Shown: positions 37,130 through 46,592 of the stretch, in pieces
Layout: every line of letters starts with the position of its first letter
How positions within the stretch are numbered: the first letter of the stretch is position 1
From: HXMU1420-13 sp034669965
GTDB taxonomy: Bacteria > Bacteroidota > Rhodothermia > Balneolales > Balneolaceae
Direction of reading: 5' to 3'
DNA length: 64,000 nucleotides
NCBI GenBank assembly: GCA_034669965.1
Contig: JAXMOK010000001.1
Span: forward strand, 944,307-1,008,306
Program-made: the position numbers and the translations under genes
Notes under the pieces: generated by a model
Database searches by the model: none
The model's input: the letters and a program-made list of their open reading frames with translations, nothing else
What the model was told of the DNA's origin: nothing

Positions 37130-38477
37130 GGCGTAAAGCGTGTACCGGATCTTGTTGTGCTGCTCGTTTCGCCGGGAAATACCCGAATGTTATGCCTATC
37201 AATGATGCAACCCCGAACGAAATGAAAATCGACATGGGTGTTACAATGGTTTTGATATCGGCGGTGTATTCGATGGCAATCCCGAAGCCTATCCCCAAAA
37301 TGATTCCCAGTATGCCGCCCGTAATGCTAATGGTTAGTGCCTCGGTTAAAAACTGAAGCTCGATGTCTTTTTTCTGCGCACCAACAGCCATCCGAACCCC
37401 GATTTCGCGATAGCGTTCAACCACCGAAGCCAGCATGATATTCATAATTCCGATTCCGCCCACAATCAACGAAATGGAAGCAATGGAGGATAGCACGATG
37501 TTGAAAATTCTTTTGGTGCGCTGTTCCTGCTGGAGAAGTTGCTCGGGCACGATGATTTCGAAGTCGATTACGCCGTTGTGTCGACGTGCAAGCATCCGCG
37601 CGAGAACATCCGCGATAGATGCACTGAATTTGGTGTCCGTCACTGTTACAATCAACTTATCCAATTGATGATAGTTTTCATCAACGGCTTCTTCTTCACC
37701 ACCTCCTCCAAACATAAACACCCGCATCCCACTACCAGCTGTCAGGTCAAGATCATCTTTGGTGATGAGTCCACGGTTTTTAAACCTGAGTAAAATAGTT
37801 GAAGCCGGAGAAAATATATCAAGGTTATAATTTCGAATCCCCAAGCTTTCGATGTTTTCGGTACTCAACTCTTTTCGCTCCAGAACACCAACAACCGTTA
37901 GCCAGATATTCCCCACCTTAATTTGTTGCCCAATGGGATCATCGCCGGCAAAAAATTTTGCCCGCACATCTGAGCCGATAATACAAACCGACGCTGAGTT
38001 CTCGACTTGCTGCGAAGTAAAAGTAGTTCCACTTTGCAGATTAAAATTATTGATCTGAAAATAATCTTCCGTTACACCTACCACTTTACCGGTTCTAATT
38101 CTCCCACTTCGGATAAATGTAGTTTCAAATACAATTTCTGGACTAATAAACTCAATCTCAGGAATTACATTTTTAATGCTATATAGGTCTTGTAGGTTAA
38201 GTCCCGGAGAGTATTTCAACTGCTCTCCATTAGAAGGAGAATCGGAGGATAGATCAGCTTCAAACTGTTCCATCACAGGTTGAATGATCACATTATTGGT
38301 GCCAAGCAATTCCATCTGGGCTAATATCTCTTGTTGTGCACCAGTACCAATTGCGAGCATCGCAATTACAGAAGCCACCCCGAAAATAATCCCTAAAGAA
38401 GTAAGTAAAGCTCTTAGTTTGTTTCGTTGAATTGCTTCGATTGCAATTTCATAGTTGTAGAATATCTTTTGCAGCAA
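37122..38477 (-). CDS. MacB-like ABC transporter permease (no ATPase domain)
   Basis: A 451-residue permease: TM1 at about 20-42 (IQRNKLRALLTSLGIIFGVASVIAM), a MacB_PCD periplasmic domain (about 45-300), and an FtsX domain with three TM segments (about 325-445; GGIGIMNIMLASVVERYREIGVRMAVGA). Start is TTG at 38477. In most such clusters an ATP-binding gene sits beside the permease; none is present here, so the ATPase must be encoded elsewhere. Substrate unknown; macrolide-, lipoprotein- or peptide-type export are possible. Confidence 0.88.
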   Translation of the reverse strand: MLQKIFYNYEIAIEAIQRNKLRALLTSLGIIFGVASVIAMLAIGTGAQQEILAQMELLGTNNVIIQPVMEQFEADLSSDSPSNGEQLKYSPGLNLQDLYSIKNVIPEIEFISPEIVFETTFIRSGRIRTGKVVGVTEDYFQINNFNLQSGTTFTSQQVENSASVCIIGSDVRAKFFAGDDPIGQQIKVGNIWLTVVGVLERKELSTENIESLGIRNYNLDIFSPASTILLRFKNRGLITKDDLDLTAGSGMRVFMFGGGGEEEAVDENYHQLDKLIVTVTDTKFSASIADVLARMLARRHNGVIDFEIIVPEQLLQQEQRTKRIFNIVLSSIASISLIVGGIGIMNIMLASVVERYREIGVRMAVGAQKKDIELQFLTEALTISITGGILGIILGIGFGIAIEYTADIKTIVTPMSIFISFGVASLIGITFGYFPAKRAAQQDPVHALRHE

Positions 38478-38490
38478 AGTAGCTCCTTAC

Positions 38491-39750
38491 TTAACGGTTT
38501 GTAAATGAATCGCTAAGCATTGCTCGCTCAATTCCAGAAGTGTCTTCAGGAACGGTAAGAAATAGCTCATCGGTTTCTGCTACACCACGATGTATAATTA
38601 CCGCATTTTCGTTCATCGCTCCCAGTTCAACCTGTTGCATAATGGTTGAAACTCCGCTCTTTTTAAACACATAGTTAAGCGAATCTACCGTATGCACAGC
38701 TTCAAGTAGTGTAAACAAAACGTCTTCAAACGTATCAATGATGATGCGATTGCTTGTGGTCATAGCAGGTCGCAACAGGCTATCACTTTCATTCACCTCT
38801 ATTACTACTTCGAATACTTTCGAATCGTAATTTTTACGTTGCTCGCCAATATTGGCTACATCAACAACAAAACCTGTTAGTTTTTTATCAGCAACAGCAT
38901 CAAGCCCAAGCACAACATGTTGCCCAACTTCTATTTTCTGTATATCAACCTCGTTAATGTATGTTACCGATTCCATCACCGAAAAATCAGGCAATTCGGC
39001 CACTACCGGATTCCAAGCACTTACTTGACCGCCTTCGGTTACTTTAGCTCCATCCCAGTTACGGCGATAGATTAACATCCCCTGATCTGGCGCATAAATC
39101 GTAAACTGATTCATCAGATCCCTAATTTTAGTGAGCTCATTCTGGCGTTTTGCCAGTTCCGCTTCAACTTCACTGAGCTTGGCTTCCGCTTGTTTTACTT
39201 TGGTTTGATAATTCTTGGTTTCCTGAGCCAGCTGACGTTTAGCCCTGTCTAATTCGATTTCGGCTTGCCGTTGCACAGCAGGTGATTCATATTTTGACTG
39301 ATCTACGGCTATTTCTCGCTCTTCTAACGCGAACGTTAGGTTGATAAGATTATCCCGAGCTTGCGAAAGTTCTAAGGTGCTATCGAGCTGAGCTTGTGTT
39401 ACCTGCGATTGTGCAGATTGAAGATCGAGCTGAACATCCTGCATTTTTCCCATAATCTCTGATCGATCCAACTCGGCGATAAAGTCGCCTTCTTTTACGA
39501 GGCTTCCTTCCGGAATCAAGCGCTGAATGGTCATGTTATTTATGCGAAATTCACGAATACCTTGCGGCCCCATAATTTCTTTCGAATTCTTTGCCCGGAG
39601 CTCTCCGGTGGTTACCACATCAACAACAAATTCACCAACCGACGGTTTCACAAACAAATCAGAGGTGCCGGTTTCTCCAGAGCTATTCACAAACCAAACC
39701 CCAACGATGATAATGGCAACCCCTATTGCTACAATTAACTGTTTCTTCAT
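38491..39750 (-). CDS. HlyD/MacA-like periplasmic adaptor
   Basis: A 419-residue membrane fusion protein with an N-terminal membrane anchor (about 5-22), lipoyl-like halves around a long coiled coil (about 95-220) and a beta-barrel region. It lies 13 bases upstream of the MacB-like permease, as in MacA-MacB-TolC systems. Several inverted repeats precede it, so it is the likely first gene of the operon. Confidence 0.88.
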   Translation of the reverse strand: MKKQLIVAIGVAIIIVGVWFVNSSGETGTSDLFVKPSVGEFVVDVVTTGELRAKNSKEIMGPQGIREFRINNMTIQRLIPEGSLVKEGDFIAELDRSEIMGKMQDVQLDLQSAQSQVTQAQLDSTLELSQARDNLINLTFALEEREIAVDQSKYESPAVQRQAEIELDRAKRQLAQETKNYQTKVKQAEAKLSEVEAELAKRQNELTKIRDLMNQFTIYAPDQGMLIYRRNWDGAKVTEGGQVSAWNPVVAELPDFSVMESVTYINEVDIQKIEVGQHVVLGLDAVADKKLTGFVVDVANIGEQRKNYDSKVFEVVIEVNESDSLLRPAMTTSNRIIIDTFEDVLFTLLEAVHTVDSLNYVFKKSGVSTIMQQVELGAMNENAVIIHRGVAETDELFLTVPEDTSGIERAMLSDSFTNR

Positions 39751-39753
39751 AAT

Positions 39754-39926
39754 AAGTAAGAATTTACTTGTATTTTTATTTCCCGAATATTTCTAAAGTC
39801 TATATGAATTACAACATGTAATTCCAGTACACGGTTAATGCTAAGTTTAACACGCTCTGCAACTAAAGACGTTACCAAGTTTTAAAAAGTTGTTTTTTTA
39901 AATGTACTTATTTGTAAAACAGTACA
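39754..39926. promoter_or_regulatory. Three inverted repeats upstream of the export operon
   Basis: The 201-base gap before the adaptor gene holds AAGTAA/TTACTT (39754-39769), a perfect 8-base GAATTACA/TGTAATTC with a 3-base spacer (39806-39824), and TGTAC/GTACA (39903-39926). The middle one is the best operator candidate. No regulator gene is adjacent. Confidence 0.4.
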
Positions 39927-39951
39927 AACTTTTAGCTCAACACCGTCTAGC

Positions 39952-42171
39952 CTATTCCATGGTGTCTTTTTTTATCAATACTTCCCCAAATGATATTTCC
40001 TGAGCCGCTAAGGCAAGAATGGTGGTTGGAAGCCCTTCAACGCGCTCCTGCACTTTTTCGTAATAGGCTTCAAAGTTCTCATCGGGTTCGGCCAGCCCTA
40101 AGAACACTAAATCAGCATTTCCCGAGTTTGCTTTCAATACTTCATCGAAAGAACGTGCGCGTGCCGGAATAATATCCACTTTGGCGCTAATGCGGATTTC
40201 CTCGAGCAGAGCTAGGATATTTTCTTTGGTTGGATCAACTGCGTCTTCATCTTGCACCATCATTTTGATGTGTACTTCGGCATCCCGCCAATCAAGACTG
40301 GTGTTCATCAGATAAGCTAAAATCATCATCAGCCCGCCGTTGCCTTTTAACCCACCCCACCAAACATCAATTCTTTTTCTATTTTTGAACGCCTTCCCTT
40401 CATCAACCTTATGCACAATAAGCACATTACGTTGGAACTCGTGAAATTTTGAGATCATCCGACAAAAATCACCTCTAAAATTAGGATCCTCGCTATCACC
40501 AAGAATGATGGTGTTTGGCGCTAAAGAACCCAATCCATATGATTGCACCAGATCTATCACCCCTTGAAATCGATCGTTAGCTGCAATCACCTTCACTAAT
40601 CCTTGAACCCCTCGTTTCGATAAGAATTCACGAATGTTTATTGTCATGCTTTGCTTTTGATCCATGCTCATCGCCCCTTCCGGAATCAATGAGGCAATAC
40701 TCAACAGTCCTCGGTTGTGTGTAATGGTATTTGCAAAGTCGATGAGGTGCCAGCGTTTTGTGGGAGATCCTGCAAGTACTAAAGGATTTGGTCGCCAGTT
40801 TTTAGGCTCCTGATCTTCACTCAAACGCATCAAGCCGGCTCTGATAACTGCCATCCAAATTCCACGACCAATATCGCCCCAAGCCGACTGCATTTCGCGG
40901 CGCTTCAGCCAGAAAAAGATCAGCCCAACGAACAAAAAAGCGACAATGGTTGCCACTGCGTTGATCAAAAACATCACAGCAATACAACCAACCGCACCTA
41001 ACAGCGATAGAATCCAGTGCACTCGAAATGTTGGGCGAAACGATGGGCTACCTAAAAATCGCTCAGTCCCAGCAGCAACGTTTAACACGCCATAGGTAGT
41101 TAAGAAAAACATGGTGAGTACTGGAGCAATCAAGTTCAAATCACCAAACCAAACGGCAACCAAAGCAATCACCATGGTAAAAATGGTTCCAAGTCGTGGA
41201 GTATCATCCTCGCCGGAACCTTTGCCTAACCAGCTTAAGAAAGAAGGTAAAATTTGATCTTTTGCTAATGCCTGAAGTACCCGTGGTGCGCCAAGAATAC
41301 TACCAACTGCACTGGAAAGTGTAGCTCCCCAAACACCTACTAATATTGCATCGCTCCAAAAAGAAATATCGCGCATCACCAATGGATCGTTAAGCAAGGA
41401 GGCAGTATCTGCACGCATCGCCAAAATGAAAGGAAGAGCCATGTAAATGACGTAGCCTGTTCCAATTGCTGCGAATGTTCCGGTGGGTATGGATTTGTTT
41501 GGGGATTGCAGATCGCCCGACATATTTACGCCGGCCATGATACCTGTTACCGCCGGGAAAAATACTGCAAACACCACCCAGAAATTTTCAGGATTCTCGG
41601 TTTGGATGTCCATTATACTGCTGGTAGCCGATTCAAGTGGGCTTCCAAAAATCAAACTGATCAAACTTATTGCTATCCCGATCATGATTACGTACTGAGC
41701 ACGAATAGCTGCTTTTGCTGAGGCGAGCGCTAACACCGAAACCAGAATGGTGGTTACAATTCCGATCATTTTTTCGCTGATTCCAGGAAAAACCCGTCCC
41801 AAACTTTCTGCAAAACCAACAGTGTATAATGCCACGGATAAAGCCTGCGCGAAATACAATGGAATCCCGATCGCACCGCCAGATTCAATGCCCAACGAGC
41901 GACTGATCATATAATAAGCGCCACCTATTCGAACTCGTTGATCGGTTGCGATGGAAGCGATAGAAAGCCCCGTTAGAAACGTGATGCTGGTTGAAAGCGT
42001 AACAATCAGCAATGTGCCGACCAGCCCAACATTGGCAACCACCCAGCCAAAACGGAGGTACATAATTACCCCAAGAATAGTGAGAATGGAAGGAGTAAAT
42101 ACTCCACCAAATGTACCCAGACCACCTTCTTTTGCAGAAATTACCTGCTGTTTATGATTCAGTTTTGCCAA
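39952..42171 (-). CDS. SLC12-type cation-chloride cotransporter family protein
   Basis: A 739-residue protein with about 12 TM segments in the first 440 residues, starting GTFGGVFTPSILTILGVIMYLRFGWVV, typical of cation-chloride cotransporters in the APC superfamily. The C-terminal cytoplasmic half (about 460-739) keeps the animal NKCC/KCC pattern: near residue 600 KRIDVWWGGLKGNGGLMMILAYL, then a WRDAEVHIKMM strand. The start is TTG at 42171, with no ATG before the first TM. Ion specificity (Na, K, Cl or amino acids) cannot be read with confidence. Confidence 0.85.
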   Translation of the reverse strand: MAKLNHKQQVISAKEGGLGTFGGVFTPSILTILGVIMYLRFGWVVANVGLVGTLLIVTLSTSITFLTGLSIASIATDQRVRIGGAYYMISRSLGIESGGAIGIPLYFAQALSVALYTVGFAESLGRVFPGISEKMIGIVTTILVSVLALASAKAAIRAQYVIMIGIAISLISLIFGSPLESATSSIMDIQTENPENFWVVFAVFFPAVTGIMAGVNMSGDLQSPNKSIPTGTFAAIGTGYVIYMALPFILAMRADTASLLNDPLVMRDISFWSDAILVGVWGATLSSAVGSILGAPRVLQALAKDQILPSFLSWLGKGSGEDDTPRLGTIFTMVIALVAVWFGDLNLIAPVLTMFFLTTYGVLNVAAGTERFLGSPSFRPTFRVHWILSLLGAVGCIAVMFLINAVATIVAFLFVGLIFFWLKRREMQSAWGDIGRGIWMAVIRAGLMRLSEDQEPKNWRPNPLVLAGSPTKRWHLIDFANTITHNRGLLSIASLIPEGAMSMDQKQSMTINIREFLSKRGVQGLVKVIAANDRFQGVIDLVQSYGLGSLAPNTIILGDSEDPNFRGDFCRMISKFHEFQRNVLIVHKVDEGKAFKNRKRIDVWWGGLKGNGGLMMILAYLMNTSLDWRDAEVHIKMMVQDEDAVDPTKENILALLEEIRISAKVDIIPARARSFDEVLKANSGNADLVFLGLAEPDENFEAYYEKVQERVEGLPTTILALAAQEISFGEVLIKKDTME

Positions 42172-42245
42172 GCGCGATAAATTTAATTGTGCCCAAAGTA
42201 GGGCTTTGAAACGATAGGATTAAGAATAAATCGACATAAATGCGA

Positions 42246-42656
42246 TTACTTCAATGCTAATCCTGTGGCCAAATCAAAGGTGGTTTCGGGCTGCGAATAG
42301 TCGATGATAGATTTCGGATCGTTGTTTTCATCAACAACTACGGTGCGAGGTTTATACTCGGCGGCTTCTTCGGGCGTCATCTCTGCGTAAGAAATAATTA
42401 TTACCCGATCACCAACTTGGGTAAGTCTGGCAGCAGCACCGTTCATGCAGCAAACACGACTGCCACGCTCACCGGGAATGGTGTACGTTTCGAGGCGTGA
42501 TCCGTTGGTAATATTTAGCACCTGTACTTTTTCGTACGGCAGCAAATGCGCTGCATCCAGCAGGTCCTGATCAATAGTAATGCTCCCCTCATAGTTCAGG
42601 TTTGCTTCAGTTACCACCATCTGGTGCAATTTCGATTTAAACATGGTTAGCTTCAT
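42246..42656 (-). CDS. panD: Aspartate 1-decarboxylase proenzyme
   Basis: A 136-residue PanD that makes beta-alanine for pantothenate. Self-cleavage between Gly24 and Ser25 (in YEGSITID) would give the pyruvoyl group; Lys9, Arg-containing GSRLETYTI and NGAAARL segments are present. It follows panC after 3 bases, so the two pantothenate genes form one unit. The C-terminal extension (about 115-136) is slightly longer than in E. coli (126 residues). Confidence 0.96.
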   Translation of the reverse strand: MKLTMFKSKLHQMVVTEANLNYEGSITIDQDLLDAAHLLPYEKVQVLNITNGSRLETYTIPGERGSRVCCMNGAAARLTQVGDRVIIISYAEMTPEEAAEYKPRTVVVDENNDPKSIIDYSQPETTFDLATGLALK

Positions 42657-42659
42657 TGC

Positions 42660-43511
42660 TCAACACTCAAAAATAATGTTATCAATTAGTCTGGTTTTTC
42701 CCAGGTAAACAGCCGTTGCCAGCACATATCTTTCTCCCTTGGATAATTTGGCAACCGGCTCCATTCGATTTATGGAGAACGTGTTAAAATAATCATTTTT
42801 GAAGCCTTTTGCTTCCAACTCGTCCTGCTTTGTTTTAAACAAAGATTGAGGCTCCATCAATCCTGCTTGAATTTCTTCGACACTTTCCTGCATTTTCTTA
42901 AACAACAGAGGTGCGAGTACTCGCTCTTCTTCGCTCAGATAAGCATTTCGGCTACTTAAAGCCAATCCATCTTCTGCTCGTTCAATGGGAGCCATCACCA
43001 GCTCAAGATCGTGATTAAACTCATTCACCATTTGCTGAATGATCTGAAACTGCTGATAATCTTTCTGCCCAAACACCGCAATATCGGGCTGTACAATGTT
43101 GAATAACTTGTTAACCACGAGCGCAATTCCCTGGAAATACCCCGGGCGACTACCACCATCCAGATGCTTGTTCAGCACATCAATCTCGATGCAGAAGAAC
43201 TTCTCACCCGCACCGTACATAATTTCATCGTTGGGAGTAAATACCGTGCCAACTCCTTCTTGCCTGCAAAACTCCAGATCGCGTTCAAGTGTGCGCGGGT
43301 ACGATCCAAAATCTTCGTTTGGCCCAAATTGCTCGGGATTTACATAAATCGAAACTACGATATGATCGGCGTGCTTTTTTGCTCTTCGGATAAGCGAAAG
43401 GTGACCATCGTGTAAAGCACCCATGGTTGGCACAAAAGCTACTTTTTTGCCTTCACGTTGCAACTGCTTTACAGTAGCTCTGATTTCTGATATGGTATTG
43501 AATACGTTCAT
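42660..43511 (-). CDS. panC: Pantothenate synthetase
   Basis: A 283-residue ligase joining pantoate and beta-alanine with ATP. The HxGH-like DGHLSLIRRA motif is near residue 36, preceded by VPTMGALH; FGQKDYQQFQ and SSRNAYLS (the KMSKS equivalent region) follow. It precedes panD by 3 bases. The tandem palindromic repeat block lies between it and the E2 gene upstream. Confidence 0.96.
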   Translation of the reverse strand: MNVFNTISEIRATVKQLQREGKKVAFVPTMGALHDGHLSLIRRAKKHADHIVVSIYVNPEQFGPNEDFGSYPRTLERDLEFCRQEGVGTVFTPNDEIMYGAGEKFFCIEIDVLNKHLDGGSRPGYFQGIALVVNKLFNIVQPDIAVFGQKDYQQFQIIQQMVNEFNHDLELVMAPIERAEDGLALSSRNAYLSEEERVLAPLLFKKMQESVEEIQAGLMEPQSLFKTKQDELEAKGFKNDYFNTFSINRMEPVAKLSKGERYVLATAVYLGKTRLIDNIIFEC

Positions 43512-43580
43512 TGTTCACAAAAAAAGAGACGCTGCATCCAGCGCCTCACTTTCATTAATTCGTTTCAGATCTTTACATCA

Positions 43581-43820
43581 ACTCTAGTTCAAGCGTCCGC
43601 TTGGACTGATTACTACGCTAGTTCAAGCTCCGATTGGTCAGCACTAGTTCAAGCAACCACTTGGTTCGTACTAGTTCAAACATCCGGTTGGTCAACACTG
43701 TTCTTGCGTCCGATTTGACAACTCTAGTTCAAGCGTCTGATTTGACAACTCTAGTTCAAGCGTCCGATTTGACAACTCTAGTTCAAGCGTCCGCTTGGAC
43801 TAAAAGCACCAGCGGACGCT
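43581..43820. repeat. Tandem block of about eight degenerate 27-base palindromic units
   Basis: The core CTAGTTCAAGC recurs at 43584, 43618, 43644, 43671, 43698 (degenerate), 43724, 43751 and 43778, at spacings of 34, 26, 27, 27, 26, 27 and 27. Complete units (GTTCAAGCG TC CGCTTGGAC) fold on themselves; the last is followed by an inverted copy AGCGGACGCT (43811) of AGCGTCCGCT (43786). It fills most of the 356-base gap between panC and the E2 gene; the rest of that gap shows nothing. Units are contiguous without spacers, so it is not a CRISPR. Confidence 0.85.
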
Positions 43821-43867
43821 GGCGCTAGATTGTGCTGAGACTAGTTTTGCCTGAATCAATCTGATAG

Positions 43868-45652
43868 TTATACCGATCGATCCATATCGAAATCTTCGAG
43901 GATTTCCTTCACCCGATTTACGAACGCTCCACCATGAGCCCCATCAATAATTCTGTGATCATAGCTCATGCTCAGGTACATCATTTGTCGGATGGCAATC
44001 ACATCGCCTTGTGGTGTTTCCATCACAACAGGACGTTTAACAATAGCGCCAGTTCCAAGAATCGCCACTTGAGGCTGGCTGATAATTGGCGTTCCCATCA
44101 AGTTTCCTACACTACCGTAATTGGTTAAGGTGATGGTTCCACCCACTAAATCGTCCGGGCTGAGTTTCTTACTACGAGCTTTGGCAGCCACTTCGTTCAC
44201 CGATTCGGCAAGACCAACCAGATTTTTCTGTTGCGCCTTTTTCATCACCGGTACGATCAATCCTCCTTCGCCGCCGCTACCAAGAGCTACTGCAATTCCG
44301 AAATTGATGTCTTTTTTGATGTGAATTTCATCACCAACCACCGAGCTGTTCATCATTGGGAATTCAAGCATCGCTTTAATGATGGCTTCCACAAATAGCG
44401 GAGTGAAGGTTAGTTTTACACCCGTTTTCTTCTGGAACGCTACTTTATTGGCATTTCTCCAGTTCACCATGTTTGTAACATCCACTTCGGCAAAAGTGGT
44501 AACGTGCGCCGAAGTTTGCTTCGATTCCACCATATGCTTTGCAATCATCTTGCGCATACGATCCATCTTAACAATTTCAACATCGCCGGTTGGTTGTCTC
44601 GAAACATCTAGCTGCCCGGCAGAAATCGCTTCTCTGTCTTTCGGGGCGTCTGATTTAGGCTGAGGCTTCGTCATAGTTGATGTTGCGCCGGCAGATTGAG
44701 CTTTACCCGATCCTCGATTCTCAACGTAATTCAAAATATCTTTCTTAGAAACACGTCCACCTTGCCCGGTACCTTCAATACTTTCCAATTCCTGTAAAGA
44801 AATTCCTTCTTCTTTAGCAATAGAACGAACAAGTGGAGAAAAGAACTTTCCATCTGAGCTGTTGCGGGGAATTCCATCTTCGCCATTTGGTGATCCACCG
44901 TTGGCCAATAACTGCTCCGGCGTCATCTGTGCAATATCGTCTTTAGTCATTCCCTTGCCGGAATCTGCTTTCTTCTTTTCATTCTTCGGCGCGCTCTTTT
45001 TTGCGGATGATTTTGCTTTACCGCTTCCTGATCCCGTAGAAATAACGGCGATCACTTGCCCAACTTCGATGGTTTCATCGGCTTGAGCCATGATTTCAAT
45101 CAGTGTTCCTTTGGCTGGTGATGGCACTTCGCTATCAACTTTATCAGTAGAAATCTCAAGAAGCGTCTCGTCTTCTTCAACTGAATCGCCCACTTCTTTG
45201 CTCCACTCAATTACTGTGGCTTCCACTACCGACTCGCCCATTTGCGGCATCACCACTTCGATACGTTCCCCGTCATCATCGCCGTCATCGTCTGCTTCTT
45301 CGATATCTTCTTCAGCGCTTTCTGTTTCTGCCGTTTCTTCTTCGGCTTCAGGCTCTTCTTCTTTTTCTGTTGAAGAAGATTCATTGCTACCTGCATCGCC
45401 AGCAGCATCTGCATCGGTTTCGATTATGGCAATAGGCTTGCCCACTTCGATGGTATCGCCCTCTTCAACAAGAATTTCAACCAGCTTTCCGGCTTCAGGA
45501 GATGGCACTTCGCTATCTACTTTGTCGGTCGCAATTTCGAGCAAGGTTTCGTCTACCTCAACCGTATCGCCCACACTCTTACTCCACTCGATAACAGTTC
45601 CTTCCATTACCGACTCTCCCATCTGGGGCATTACTACTTCTACCTTTGCCAT
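43868..45652 (-). CDS. 2-oxoacid dehydrogenase E2 (dihydrolipoamide acyltransferase), two lipoyl domains
   Basis: The frame is open from 45691, but ATG at 45652 (MAKVEVVMPQMGESV, 594 residues) is the family's usual start. Two lipoyl domains (about 2-77 and 130-205) carry lysines 44 and 171 in DKVDSEVPSP; an acidic Glu-rich linker joins them. A peripheral-subunit-binding domain (about 270-310; VRSIAKEEGISLQELE) and the catalytic domain with SYDHRIIDGAHG follow. It is the core of a pyruvate, 2-oxoglutarate or branched-chain complex; the exact substrate is uncertain. No E1 or E3 gene is adjacent. Confidence 0.92.
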   Translation of the reverse strand: MAKVEVVMPQMGESVMEGTVIEWSKSVGDTVEVDETLLEIATDKVDSEVPSPEAGKLVEILVEEGDTIEVGKPIAIIETDADAAGDAGSNESSSTEKEEEPEAEEETAETESAEEDIEEADDDGDDDGERIEVVMPQMGESVVEATVIEWSKEVGDSVEEDETLLEISTDKVDSEVPSPAKGTLIEIMAQADETIEVGQVIAVISTGSGSGKAKSSAKKSAPKNEKKKADSGKGMTKDDIAQMTPEQLLANGGSPNGEDGIPRNSSDGKFFSPLVRSIAKEEGISLQELESIEGTGQGGRVSKKDILNYVENRGSGKAQSAGATSTMTKPQPKSDAPKDREAISAGQLDVSRQPTGDVEIVKMDRMRKMIAKHMVESKQTSAHVTTFAEVDVTNMVNWRNANKVAFQKKTGVKLTFTPLFVEAIIKAMLEFPMMNSSVVGDEIHIKKDINFGIAVALGSGGEGGLIVPVMKKAQQKNLVGLAESVNEVAAKARSKKLSPDDLVGGTITLTNYGSVGNLMGTPIISQPQVAILGTGAIVKRPVVMETPQGDVIAIRQMMYLSMSYDHRIIDGAHGGAFVNRVKEILEDFDMDRSV

Positions 45653-45849
45653 AAAATGTTTGTTTTTTAGCGCCTGAACGGCATTTTTCATTCATATAAA
45701 CAGGGGCGTAAAGTTCCGTATAATTCTGATTAGTTCAAAATCACACTATTGTGTAAAACCAATGAAAAAGCGCTTTTCTGAAAGTTAAAAAAACAACTTT
45801 TACATCGCCCATTGCAAACTAAAGTGTTTTCACTAACGTTGCCTAAAAC

Positions 45850-46410
45850 ATGAAACAATCTATCATCGTTGCCCTGCTAATTTTGTGTGGGCAACAAGCC
45901 TTTGGCCAAACTTCCTTTTCGATCGAATCACAGGCATATCCTGCCGGTTTTATAAACAGTTTTAGAATTGATTATGCCTTATCTGATCAAATTCAGCTTT
46001 TTGCAAGAGGAGGAATGAATGTAACCGATCGGCGGAATTGGGGGGTTAAAGATAACGAAGAAGGGACTGGTAGTGGCTTTGGCGTCGGAGTGGAGGTTTC
46101 AAATTCACACATCAAAAACCTCTCTCTTATTTTGAGATCTGATCTTTGGTTTATGGATATCGAATGGACCAATTTTGAAACGATATGCCCATTTGCACCG
46201 CCATGTTTTGAAAACCGATTTGATGGAGAAAGCAAGGTAACTGTGCTTCAACCCACCCTAGGAGTTGGGTATCAAATTCCATTATTTGGCTCTTTCTTTA
46301 TTAAACCCTCTGTAAATGTAGGCTATGAGATTAACATATATACCCAAGGTGAAGATGTTGGCGAGGGCGCGATTTTATTGGGTGGAATTCAAGTTGGGTA
46401 TGAGTTTTAA
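45850..46410 (+). CDS. Small outer membrane beta-barrel-like protein (copy 1)
   Basis: A 186-residue protein with signal peptide ending AFGQ (about 20) and alternating hydrophobic/aromatic strands; it ends GAILLGGIQVGYEF, with the terminal Phe typical of barrel proteins. It shares RGG(M/V)N, GSGFG, W(F)M(D/E)(I/V)EWT and the whole C-terminus with the gene at 47577, so the two are paralogues. Function unknown. A perfect AAAAGCGCTTTT palindrome (45766-45777) lies upstream. Confidence 0.75.
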   Translation: MKQSIIVALLILCGQQAFGQTSFSIESQAYPAGFINSFRIDYALSDQIQLFARGGMNVTDRRNWGVKDNEEGTGSGFGVGVEVSNSHIKNLSLILRSDLWFMDIEWTNFETICPFAPPCFENRFDGESKVTVLQPTLGVGYQIPLFGSFFIKPSVNVGYEINIYTQGEDVGEGAILLGGIQVGYEF

Positions 46411-46545
46411 TTTAAACCTTGCTCAAAATAAATTTCTTCACCCGCTTGGATAATTCCCATCAACCCAAACAATTTACTAAAGAGCAATTCTTAACAAGGG
46501 ACAATTCGGACCAGTTTTAGGGATAATTCGTGAATTGTCTTACTG
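46411..46545. repeat. Duplicated 3' flank with dispersed palindromic arms (copy 1)
   Basis: The sequence after the first barrel gene matches that after the second (48165 on): TTTAATTTAAAC(C/T)TTGCTC, then the identical 20-mer TTCACCCGCTTGGATAATTC, then a GGACAATT arm. It ends with GACAATTC ... GAATTGTC arms (46499-46540) related to the palindrome at 35576. Confidence 0.65.
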
Positions 46546-46592
46546 TATAATATTCATATAATCAATTCGTTGACTGCTAAACATTCTTATAA

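Noticed and set aside
43581..43820. A CRISPR array
   Set aside because: Units touch each other without unique spacers, are degenerate, and no cas gene is nearby.
45090..45677. A 195-codon Ser-rich frame on the plus strand
   Set aside because: It is the antisense of the lipoyl domains of the E2 gene; the composition follows from GAA/GAT codons on the other strand.
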